Source: JACPHB01 sp964495505 (GTDB lineage: Bacteria > Patescibacteriota > Minisyncoccia > UBA10092). Taken from it: 23,452 bases of DNA. Shown one piece after another: positions 12,667 through 18,326 of this stretch (its first letter is position 1; every line of letters starts with the position of its first letter). The translations under genes were made by a program, and so were the position numbers. Under the pieces are notes generated by a model that saw only the letters and a program-made list of their open reading frames with translations, did not search any database and had not been told where the DNA came from. The stretch is from NCBI GenBank assembly GCA_964495505.1, contig CAZBVM010000007.1:1-23452 (forward strand). Direction: 5' to 3'.

Positions 12667-13338
12667 TTATTTTTTATCAAAAACCTCGCCTTTATAAATC
12701 CAAACTTTTACGCCAACTTTGCCATAAACAGTTAAGGCCTCTTCTTGAGCGTAGTCAATATTAGCCCGAATGGTCTGAAGCGGCACTTTTCCTTTGCTAA
12801 GCCATTCACGCCGCGCCATTTCACTGCCGTCAAGCCGGCCGGCTAAAGCAATTCTAGCGCCCAAAACTCCCTTTTGCGCCATCATTCTTTCTAAGGCGCC
12901 TTTAATTGTTCTTCTGAAAGGAATTCTTCTTTCCAGGTCCGAAGCGACGTTTTGCGCCACAATTTTAGCTTCGGTTTCCGAATTTTTTATCTCGTTTACC
13001 GCAAGTTTAAATTCCCACTTGCCTCCTCCGTAACGAGCTTTTTCTCTTAATTTTTTAATTATCGCTTCTATTTTTTTCTTTAAATCGGTAAGACCGGTGC
13101 CGCCGCGGCCGATAATTAAGCCCGGCTTGGCCGTATTTACAATTACCGTAATGGAATCGCCGGAACGTTCGATTTCCACTTCTCCCAAACCGGAACGGTT
13201 ATATAATACTCCTAAAAATTCGCGGATTCGAAGATCTTCTTCCAGAAAATAGCGATAAAACTTTTTTGAAAGCCATCGCGATTTCCAATTGAAGATTGCG
13301 CCGATTCTAAAATTTGTTGGATGAATTTTATTTCCCAT
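12667..13338 (-). CDS. rpsC: Ribosomal protein uS3
   Basis: This 223-aa head protein lines the mRNA entry channel. The N domain starts GNKIHPTNFRIGAIFNWKSRWLS. The KH domain carries GLIIGRGGTGLTDLKKKIE near residue 75. The C domain contains LGARIALAGRLDGSEMARREWLSKGKVPLQTIRANIDYAQEEALTVYGKVGVKVWIYKGE. Length is normal. It starts 1 nt after the rplV stop. The 177-nt gap after it, up to rplP, holds a leader ORF and a palindromic element. Confidence 0.98.
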   Translation of the reverse strand: MGNKIHPTNFRIGAIFNWKSRWLSKKFYRYFLEEDLRIREFLGVLYNRSGLGEVEIERSGDSITVIVNTAKPGLIIGRGGTGLTDLKKKIEAIIKKLREKARYGGGKWEFKLAVNEIKNSETEAKIVAQNVASDLERRIPFRRTIKGALERMMAQKGVLGARIALAGRLDGSEMARREWLSKGKVPLQTIRANIDYAQEEALTVYGKVGVKVWIYKGEVFDKK

Positions 13339-13339
13339 A

Positions 13340-13852
13340 TTATCCTATTGCTTTTCTCCTGAATATTTTTCTGGTAAAATCGCCAAATTTCCTTGTTGGC
13401 TTTATTTCCTTCGGCGCCTCCTTGCCCTCTTTTTTAGGAGTAATCGCGGTTTCAACAAAAGCGGGTTTTTGAGCAATAACTTTGCTTATTTTTTTCCTTG
13501 GTTTTCTAATTCCCGATATAATTTTTTCTTCCAAAATAAGCGTAATGTGGCTTGTTTTTTTATGAATAGCGCCGGCTCGGCCAAAAGCCCGAGGCCGAAA
13601 TCGCTTTAACTTGGGCCCCTCGTCAACCAAAATGTTTGAAACATATAAATTTTCTGAAGACAAATTAAAATTATTGACTGCCGAGGCCATAGCCGATTTT
13701 AAGAGTTTTAACATGGGCAAAGCTGATTTTTTATTTTGAAATTTCAATTGGGTAAGCGCTGACAGCGCTGAAGATTTTTTAATAAGATTGGCAATTAATC
13801 TGACTTTTCTCGGCGCTATTCTTAAGTTATTCAGATGGAATTTGTATTGCAT
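13340..13852 (-). CDS. rplV: Ribosomal protein uL22 with basic C-terminal extension
   Basis: This 170-aa exit-tunnel protein has the usual core up to about residue 112. Seen are LRIAPRKVRLIANLIKK, LLKSAMASAVNNFNLSSENLYVSNILVDEGPKLKRFRPRAFGRAGAIHKKTSHITLILEE. An additional ~58 residues rich in Lys, Pro and Glu follow and are not part of the standard fold. Such tails are known in some lineages; here it is not encoded by an obvious repeat. Its stop is 1 nt from the rpsC start. Confidence 0.96.
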   Translation of the reverse strand: MQYKFHLNNLRIAPRKVRLIANLIKKSSALSALTQLKFQNKKSALPMLKLLKSAMASAVNNFNLSSENLYVSNILVDEGPKLKRFRPRAFGRAGAIHKKTSHITLILEEKIISGIRKPRKKISKVIAQKPAFVETAITPKKEGKEAPKEIKPTRKFGDFTRKIFRRKAIG

Positions 13853-13856
13853 AAAT

Positions 13857-14189
13857 TTACTTTACGTTTGCGGCCGGTGCGGCAACTTTTGCTTTTTCGG
13901 CTTCCGCGGCTTTCATTTCAAGCTCTTTTTGTATCTTGCCGCCATGGCGGACGAATTTTCTGGTAAAAGAAAACTCGCCCAGTTTATGGCCGACCATTTC
14001 TTCAATTATAGTAACCGGAATATGAATTTTCCCGTTGTGAACGCCGAAAGTAAACCCTACCATCTCCGGCGAAATCACAGAGTCGCGCGACCAGGTTTTA
14101 ACAACCGTTCTGTCGCCGGCTTTCAACTTGCTTATTTTCTTGAGCAGTTTTGGATCAACCCAAGGCCCTTTTTTAACGCTACGAGACAT
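13857..14189 (-). CDS. rpsS: Ribosomal protein uS19 with Ala-rich tail
   Basis: This 110-aa head protein is diagnostic from SRSVKKGPWVDPKLLKKI to VGFTFGVHNGKIHIPVTIIEEMVGHKLGEFSFTRKFVRHGGK. A C-terminal tail of about 18 residues rich in Ala, Lys and Glu (MKAAEAEKAKVAAPAANVK) extends past the usual end. It starts 3 nt after the J-domain gene stop and ends 4 nt before rplV. Confidence 0.97.
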   Translation of the reverse strand: MSRSVKKGPWVDPKLLKKISKLKAGDRTVVKTWSRDSVISPEMVGFTFGVHNGKIHIPVTIIEEMVGHKLGEFSFTRKFVRHGGKIQKELEMKAAEAEKAKVAAPAANVK

Positions 14190-14192
14190 GTT

Positions 14193-14549
14193 TTATTTTT
14201 TATTTTTTTTAGTTTTCAAGACTTTTGGAATAAGGTCTATTTCTTTCATTAAAATTCCCGAAAAAAAATTATCCTTATCTCTTTCTTTCCCTAAAGATAC
14301 ATTTAAACTATCGTCATATCTTTGTTTTTCTATTGGGTCAATTAAAACTCTATATGCTTTTTCTATTTGTCTAAATTCTTCTTCTTTATTTTTATTTTCT
14401 GGTTTATCCGGATGAGTTTCTTGAACGCGCTTTCTAAATGCTGATTTAATTTCCTCTTGAGTAGCGTCAGGATTAATGCCCAAGATATCGTAATATGTTT
14501 CTTTGGGATGATATTCTTTTGGATTTTCTCTAAAACTTTCTTGTGACAT
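14193..14549 (-). CDS. J-domain protein inserted between rplB and rpsS
   Basis: This 118-aa protein has an N-terminal J domain. TYYDILGINPDATQEEIKSAFRKRVQETHPDKPENKN contains the HPD tripeptide near residue 50 that stimulates DnaK ATPase, followed by FRQIEKAYRVLIDPIEKQRYDDSL. It has no Gly/Phe linker, zinc fingers or client-binding domain, so it is a minimal (class C) J protein. The last ~35 residues are basic. It lies 1 nt after the rplB stop and 3 nt before rpsS, so it is made with the ribosomal proteins. A role in DnaK-assisted ribosome assembly or nascent-chain handling is inferred from position only. It lacks the cassette hallmarks (no promoter, no terminator, AT-rich like its neighbours). 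Confidence 0.9.
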   Translation of the reverse strand: MSQESFRENPKEYHPKETYYDILGINPDATQEEIKSAFRKRVQETHPDKPENKNKEEEFRQIEKAYRVLIDPIEKQRYDDSLNVSLGKERDKDNFFSGILMKEIDLIPKVLKTKKNKK

Positions 14550-14550
14550 A

Positions 14551-15381
14551 TTATTTCTTTCTTCTTCTAATAATAAACGTATTTGACCGTTTGTTTTTAT
14601 TTCGGGTTTTCCGGCCGCCGGTAATTTTACCCCACTTGGTTTTTGGGCGCCTCGTGCCCCTTAAGGCCCGACCTTCGCCGCCGCCGTATTTGTGATCTCT
14701 CGGATTCATAGCTGATGCCCGAACCGTTGGCCTAATGCCGAGCCAGCGGGAACGACCGGCCTTACCAACGGTTATCGTATTTCTTTCTGCGTTTGACAAT
14801 ATGCCAACGGAGGCATACCCGCTGTCTAAAACCTTCCTAATTTCAGACGACGGCAAAAGAAGATGGGTAGAGCCGCCTTCTTGGGCCATAACTTGAACCG
14901 AGTTGCCGGCCGATCTTGCTAACTTACCGCCTTTGCCAGGAAAAAATTCAATATTGTGAATAAAAGTGCCAACCGGAATATTTTTAAGCATTAAACGATT
15001 GCCAATAGATAACGGGGCGTTTTCCGAAGTAATAACCGTATCACCTACCCTAAGATCTTTTGGAGCTAAAATATACCTCTTTTCACCGTCTTTGTAAACT
15101 ATCAAAGTGATAAATGCGGTGCGATTAGGGTCGTACTCAATTGAAACCACTTTACCCGGTATATTGTATTTGTTTTGTTTGAAGTCAACAAGTCGGTAAA
15201 GTTGTTTATGCCCGCCTCCCTGATGCCGCACAGTAATTCGGCCCCTGTTATTTCTGGCGGAAGTTTTTTTCCTTCCATGCGTCAAGCTTTTCTCCGGTTC
15301 GGATTTGGTTAAAACGGAAAAATCAACGCCGGTCATCTGGCGCCTTCCTTCCGATGTTGGTTTGTAAATTTTAATAGGCAT
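14551..15381 (-). CDS. rplB: Ribosomal protein uL2
   Basis: This 276-aa protein is essential for subunit joining and the peptidyl-transferase region. It contains NNRGRITVRHQGGGHKQLYRLVDFKQNK, the ILAPKDLRVGD segment, and RSAGNSVQVMAQEGGSTHLLLPSSEIRKV. The conserved C-terminal loop AMNPRDHKYGGGEGRALRGTRRPKTKWGK carries the key His near residue 230. Full length, no insert. A 163-bp family B repeat separates it from rplW. Confidence 0.98.
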   Translation of the reverse strand: MPIKIYKPTSEGRRQMTGVDFSVLTKSEPEKSLTHGRKKTSARNNRGRITVRHQGGGHKQLYRLVDFKQNKYNIPGKVVSIEYDPNRTAFITLIVYKDGEKRYILAPKDLRVGDTVITSENAPLSIGNRLMLKNIPVGTFIHNIEFFPGKGGKLARSAGNSVQVMAQEGGSTHLLLPSSEIRKVLDSGYASVGILSNAERNTITVGKAGRSRWLGIRPTVRASAMNPRDHKYGGGEGRALRGTRRPKTKWGKITGGRKTRNKNKRSNTFIIRRRKK

Positions 15382-15544
15382 ATTCTTTAATTTTCAATTT
15401 CTAATTTTCAATTTTTTTCAATCAATGATTTAATTTTTAATTTTCAAATGTTTGGAAATTGGGTTATTGTCCGGCCTTCGCAGCCGAAGCAGCTTCGGCG
15501 GAGTAGGCAAAATTCAATGAAAATTGTAAATTGATAATTGTAAA
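15382..15544. repeat. AT-rich ~155-bp repeat (family B), copy 2, rplW-rplB gap
   Basis: Same organisation as 7091-7252. The 49-nt block at 15466-15514 is identical to 7173-7221, while the flanking AT-rich parts have changed at several positions. No gene seen. Confidence 0.9.
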
Positions 15545-15910
15545 TTACTTTACTTCTATGCTTTGTCCTTTTTCTAAAGTGACAATTGCTTTTTTAAAGC
15601 CACTTTTAAACCCCCTGGTTTTTCCCACTTGGCGGGCTTTTTTTGGAATATTAATAATATTTGCCGAGACCGCCTTAACATTATAGGTCTTAGAAACCGC
15701 TTTTATAATATCAATTTTATTGGCAGAAGAAGCAACTTTAAAAATGTATTTATTTAAACTTTGGCCGGATACGGCTTTTTCAGTAGTAATCGGAGAAACC
15801 AAAATTCCGCCTGGCTTCAGCTCGGCAACTTTCTTAACCGGTTCCGCCTTGTCCTCCGTAGCTTTAGCGAAGGAGGATGATTTTCCAAATAATTTATTTA
15901 ACAGAGGCAT
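15545..15910 (-). CDS. rplW: Ribosomal protein uL23 with repeat-derived N terminus
   Basis: This 121-aa protein at the tunnel exit is the docking site for signal recognition particle and trigger factor. The core ILVSPITTEKAVSGQSLNKYIFKVASSANKIDIIKAVSKTYNVKAVSANIINIP is normal. About 33 residues precede it. Residues 12-21 (SSFAKATEDK) are encoded by a palindrome at 15852-15877; this peptide is one I recall from many CPR proteins. The start overlaps rplD by 17 nt. Confidence 0.95.
   Translation of the reverse strand: MPLLNKLFGKSSSFAKATEDKAEPVKKVAELKPGGILVSPITTEKAVSGQSLNKYIFKVASSANKIDIIKAVSKTYNVKAVSANIINIPKKARQVGKTRGFKSGFKKAIVTLEKGQSIEVK
15852..15877. repeat. SSFAKATEDK palindrome inside rplW
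   Basis: The arms TCCTCC and GGAGGA extend inward with AGCT/AGC-type pairing. The element is in frame at the variable N terminus of L23. Confidence 0.8.
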
Positions 15911-16553
15911 ATTTTTTATTTAAATATTCAATGCCGCCTTTTGTTAATATCACATACTGATATTTTAAAATATCCAAAATATTCAAATTATTGATATTAA
16001 TAATTTCTAAGTTCGGCAAGTTTCCGGCCGCCCGTTTAACATTTTCACTTAATTCCGAAATAACTAATAAAGCGGTTTTAGGTCCCCCTACGGGGGATCT
16101 CCCGAAGGGAGAAAAATTTTTCATTATTTTTGCCATTTCTTTGGTTTTTGGTGCCAGTAATTTTAAGTCATTTAAAATCAATATTTCGTTATCCTTCACT
16201 TTACCCGAAAGCGTTGTTAGAAATGCTTTTTGAGTCATTTTTTTATTTATTTTCAATTTAAAATTTCTTTTGCTGGTCGGACCGAAAGTAACGCCGCCAT
16301 GCCGCCAAATTGGCGAGCGTGTCGAACCATGGCGCGCCCGGCCGGTGCCTTTTTGCCGCCAAGGTTTGCGGCCGCCGCCTCTGATTTCGCTTCTATCTTT
16401 GGTTGAAGCCAAAACCGGCCTTCGGTTCGCAAAAGCGACTCTCACCGCTTGATGAACTAAATCAGCATTCCAGGGCAATCCAAAAATGGCTTCATTAAGC
16501 TCTATTTCCGATACCTCTTTTCCTTCCTGATTATACACTTTTGCTATTGACAT
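15894..16553 (-). CDS. rplD: Ribosomal protein uL4
   Basis: This 219-aa protein reaches the exit tunnel and regulates the S10 operon in E. coli. Seen are ELNEAIFGLPWNADLVHQAVRV and the RNA-binding loop TKDRSEIRGGGRKPWRQKGTGRARHGSTRSPIWRHGGVTFGP. About residues 147-157 (SPFGRSPVGGP) come from a palindromic element at 16083-16112, placed before the TALLVISE strand. It lies next to an opposite-strand cassette, and a minus-strand promoter (16574-16603) lies just upstream. Confidence 0.96.
   Translation of the reverse strand: MSIAKVYNQEGKEVSEIELNEAIFGLPWNADLVHQAVRVAFANRRPVLASTKDRSEIRGGGRKPWRQKGTGRARHGSTRSPIWRHGGVTFGPTSKRNFKLKINKKMTQKAFLTTLSGKVKDNEILILNDLKLLAPKTKEMAKIMKNFSPFGRSPVGGPKTALLVISELSENVKRAAGNLPNLEIININNLNILDILKYQYVILTKGGIEYLNKKYASVK
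16083..16112. repeat. Palindromic element inside rplD, same family as in rplX
   Basis: Two hairpins in tandem, TCCCCC-TA-CGGGGGA (16083-16097) and TCTCCC-GAA-GGGAGA (16098-16112), read in frame as SPFGRSPVGG. Confidence 0.88.
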
Positions 16554-16556
16554 AAT

Positions 16557-16586
16557 TTGAAAAATATGATAGAATGGTAGTATAAA
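16557..16586 (+). promoter_or_regulatory. Possible promoter of the Pro/Ala-rich gene (TTGAAA-18-TATAAA)
   Basis: TTGAAA (16557-16562) and TATAAA (16581-16586) with 18-base spacing on the plus strand. It overlaps the minus-strand rplD promoter, so the two would compete. Confidence 0.45.
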
Positions 16587-16603
16587 AGTAAGTTGTTTGT
16601 CAA
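16574..16603 (-). promoter_or_regulatory. Promoter restarting the operon before rplD (TTGACA-18-TACCAT)
   Basis: TTGACA (16598-16603) and TACCAT (16574-16579) on the minus strand, 18-base spacing, about 20 nt from the rplD ATG. The -35 box is perfect, the -10 moderate. It is needed if transcription from rplC cannot cross the cassette and terminator on the other strand. Confidence 0.55.
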
Positions 16604-16654
16604 TCTAACAGCCCTAACCATAAACTGTCCGAAATCCCTAAAGGAGGGATGAAC

Positions 16655-17095
16655 ATGAACCGTCGCCTGCTCATTATCTGTGCTGTTGTTCTCGCTGCTC
16701 TCGGGTCGACGCTGGCCATCGGGTACTTCACGAGGCCGACGACTCCGCCGCCCGCCGTTCGTAAGGCCGCGCCGGCAAAGGCGCAGAAGCCCGCCGTCAA
16801 GGCCGCTCCGAAGCCGGTTCCGCCGGCTCCGATTCAGCCGCAAGCGCAGCTGGCACCCGTCGTCATCAACAACCACAACGTGCAGAACAGTTCGGCGCCG
16901 CCAGCGCCAGCACCACAGCCGGCATCGGTCGTCATCAACAACTACAACATCCAGGGGATGACGCAGCCGGTTTTGACACCACCAGCGCCGCAGCCGCCAG
17001 CGCCGGTTCCGCAGCCGATGCCCACCTACCATGACGAGGTGAGGTGCACCCTCTATCAGGGGTGCACCCATTTCTGGGTAGACCCGCCGCGGTAA
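16655..17095 (+). CDS. Membrane-anchored or secreted Pro/Ala-rich protein (plus-strand cassette gene)
   Basis: This 146-aa protein is the only well-supported gene on the plus strand. The second of two ATGs (16655) is chosen because AAGGAGG at 16641-16647 is 7 nt upstream; the ATG at 16649 is too close. Residues 1-24 (MNRRLLIICAVVLAALGSTL) form a signal anchor or signal peptide. The rest is a Pro/Ala-rich, positively charged, low-complexity region. It contains two copies of VVINN(H/Y)N(V/I)Q about 30 residues apart and ends with a two-Cys segment (CTLYQGC). It probably spans the cell wall or surface layer. No family recognised. G+C is far above its neighbours. It has its own terminator and splits rplC from rplD. 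Confidence 0.75.
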   Translation: MNRRLLIICAVVLAALGSTLAIGYFTRPTTPPPAVRKAAPAKAQKPAVKAAPKPVPPAPIQPQAQLAPVVINNHNVQNSSAPPAPAPQPASVVINNYNIQGMTQPVLTPPAPQPPAPVPQPMPTYHDEVRCTLYQGCTHFWVDPPR

Positions 17096-17116
17096 GTAAG
17101 GCTAGCTCGGCTGGCC

Positions 17117-17169
17117 AACCCCCGTCCCCGCTCTTCGCAAGAAGGGTAGGGGAACGGGGGTGTTTTTTT
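17117..17169 (+). terminator. Terminator of the Pro/Ala-rich gene
   Basis: CCCCCGTCCCC (17119-17129) pairs with GGGGAACGGGGG (17149-17160) around a loop with CTTC/GAAG, followed by TGTTTTTTTA. Among the strongest terminators in the window, reading on the plus strand only. Confidence 0.92.
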
Positions 17170-17185
17170 ATAATAAAAAGTACTA

Positions 17186-17284
17186 AACAAAATGAAATAT
17201 AAAATTGAAATTGTCGTAGCCCCATTCGCCTTCGGCGAACGGCACGACCACGCCTACAATTTCAATTTTATATTTCATTTTGTT
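17186..17284. repeat. Composite long inverted repeat (family A), copy 3, at the rplC stop
   Basis: The arms 17186-17213 and 17257-17284 are 28 bp and perfect. The right arm includes the last codons and TGA stop of rplC (17275-17277), so the left arm is an inverted copy of the rplC 3' end. The core 17214-17256 begins TCGTAGCCCCATTCGCC-TTC-GG and ends ACGACCACGCCTA, like copies 1 and 2. Confidence 0.92.
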
Positions 17285-17823
17285 GCTAAAGCTACTAAAG
17301 TTCCTTTTCTACCCGGCACTGCGCCTTTCAAGGCGATTAAATTATTTTCGCTGTCAACTTCAACCACTTCCAAATTTTTCACCGTTACTCTGTCAGTACC
17401 CATCCGCCCAGCCATTCTCATTCCTTTAAAAACATGCTCCGGAAAAGAAGCGCCGATAGAGCCGGGCGCCCGATGGCGGTCTTTTTGGCCATGGCTTTTC
17501 GGCCCGCCATGGAATCCATGTCTTTTTACCACCCCTTGAAATCCCTTGCCTTTTGAAATAGCAACAACATTTACTTTGTCGCCGGGCGAGAAAACGGAAA
17601 TATCAATTTTATCGCCGGATTTTAATCCGTCGACTGACGGATCAACACGAAACTCGCGAAGCCACCGCTCAAATCCAAGCTGAACTGCCGTATATCCGTC
17701 TTTTTCTTTGGTTCTGACTTGAGTAACAAAATTCGGCCCGCTTTCTATTAGAGTTACGGGAATTACTTGATCTTCTTTAAATATTTGGGTCATCCCTAAT
17801 TTTTTTCCTAAAATGAATTTCAT
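17275..17823 (-). CDS. rplC: Ribosomal protein uL3, short form
   Basis: This 182-aa protein has the normal ends: ILGKKLGMTQIFKEDQVIPVTLIESGPNFVTQVRT at the start and GAVPGRKGTLVALATK at the end. The extended loop near the peptidyl-transferase centre reads KGFQGVVKRHGFHGGPKSHGQKDRHRAPGSIG. It is about 25 residues shorter than the E. coli protein. Its 3' end lies inside a 28-bp inverted-repeat arm. The next operon gene rplD is separated by the plus-strand cassette. Confidence 0.96.
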   Translation of the reverse strand: MKFILGKKLGMTQIFKEDQVIPVTLIESGPNFVTQVRTKEKDGYTAVQLGFERWLREFRVDPSVDGLKSGDKIDISVFSPGDKVNVVAISKGKGFQGVVKRHGFHGGPKSHGQKDRHRAPGSIGASFPEHVFKGMRMAGRMGTDRVTVKNLEVVEVDSENNLIALKGAVPGRKGTLVALATK

Positions 17824-17831
17824 ATTTTTTA

Positions 17832-17909
17832 ACCCCGCCGTGGCGGGGTAAGGTTTCCTTACAAAAACTTCGCCCCGCGATCGGGGCGAAGTTTTTGAGG
17901 AAGCCCTTA
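17832..17909. repeat. Family D element at the rpsJ stop codon, plus a GC hairpin
   Basis: GGGGTAAGGTTTCCTT ... AGGAAGCCCTTA (17845-17909) encloses a stem AAAACTTCGCCCCG/CGGGGCGAAGTTTT with loop CGAT. On the minus strand the element begins with the TAA stop of rpsJ. A second hairpin ACCCCGCC-GT-GGCGGGGT lies at 17832-17849. The same frame is seen at rplX (10976-11030) with a completely different stem. Confidence 0.85.
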
Positions 17910-18245
17910 CATTTTTATTTCAATATCCACTCCCGCCGGCAAATTAAGATTCATTAAAGCGTCGATGGTTTTGGCGCTGGGGCTCATAATATCAATCAAG
18001 CGTTTGTGAACCCTCATTTCGTATTGGTCGCGGCTGTTCTTATGGACAAAAGTGGAAGAATTAACCGTGTATTTTTTAATTTCAGTCGGCATCGGAATCG
18101 GGCCAATTACCAAAGCACCTTGCCGCTCGGCCGTATCCACAATTTGGCGAGCCGAAGAATCAATGATTTTATTATCATAGGCCCTGATTCTTATCCTGAT
18201 TCTTTGTTTTATTTCCTCTTTTTCTTTTTCTTTTTTCTTAACCAT
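17907..18245 (-). CDS. rpsJ: Ribosomal protein uS10
   Basis: This 112-aa head protein and NusG/NusE partner has the core RIRIRIRAYDNKIIDSSARQIVDTAERQGALVIGPIPMPTEIKKYTVNSSTFVHKNSRDQYEMRVHKRLIDI, which is diagnostic. About 14 charged residues (VKKKEKEKEEIKQR) extend the N terminus. Its TAA is the first triplet of a family D repeat. An 81-bp gap with a palindrome separates it from tuf. Confidence 0.97.
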   Translation of the reverse strand: MVKKKEKEKEEIKQRIRIRIRAYDNKIIDSSARQIVDTAERQGALVIGPIPMPTEIKKYTVNSSTFVHKNSRDQYEMRVHKRLIDIMSPSAKTIDALMNLNLPAGVDIEIKM

Positions 18246-18282
18246 TTATGTTTTCAAAAGAACAATTTATTTGACTGTCGCT

Positions 18283-18320
18283 CCCGACGCTTCGGTCGGG
18301 ACTCCGACCCTTTGGCGTCG
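18283..18320. repeat. Intergenic copy of the ruvX palindromic element
   Basis: CCCGACGCTTCGGTCGGG begins this copy, which agrees with the minus strand of 2638-2679 at about 34 of 38 positions. It lies in the tuf-rpsJ gap just after the tuf stop. Confidence 0.85.
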
Positions 18321-18326
18321 AAGTTA

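Noticed and set aside
16544..17225. Long minus-strand frames opposite the Pro/Ala-rich gene
   Set aside because: High G+C keeps all frames open; they show Arg-rich low-complexity shadow sequence and no start signals.
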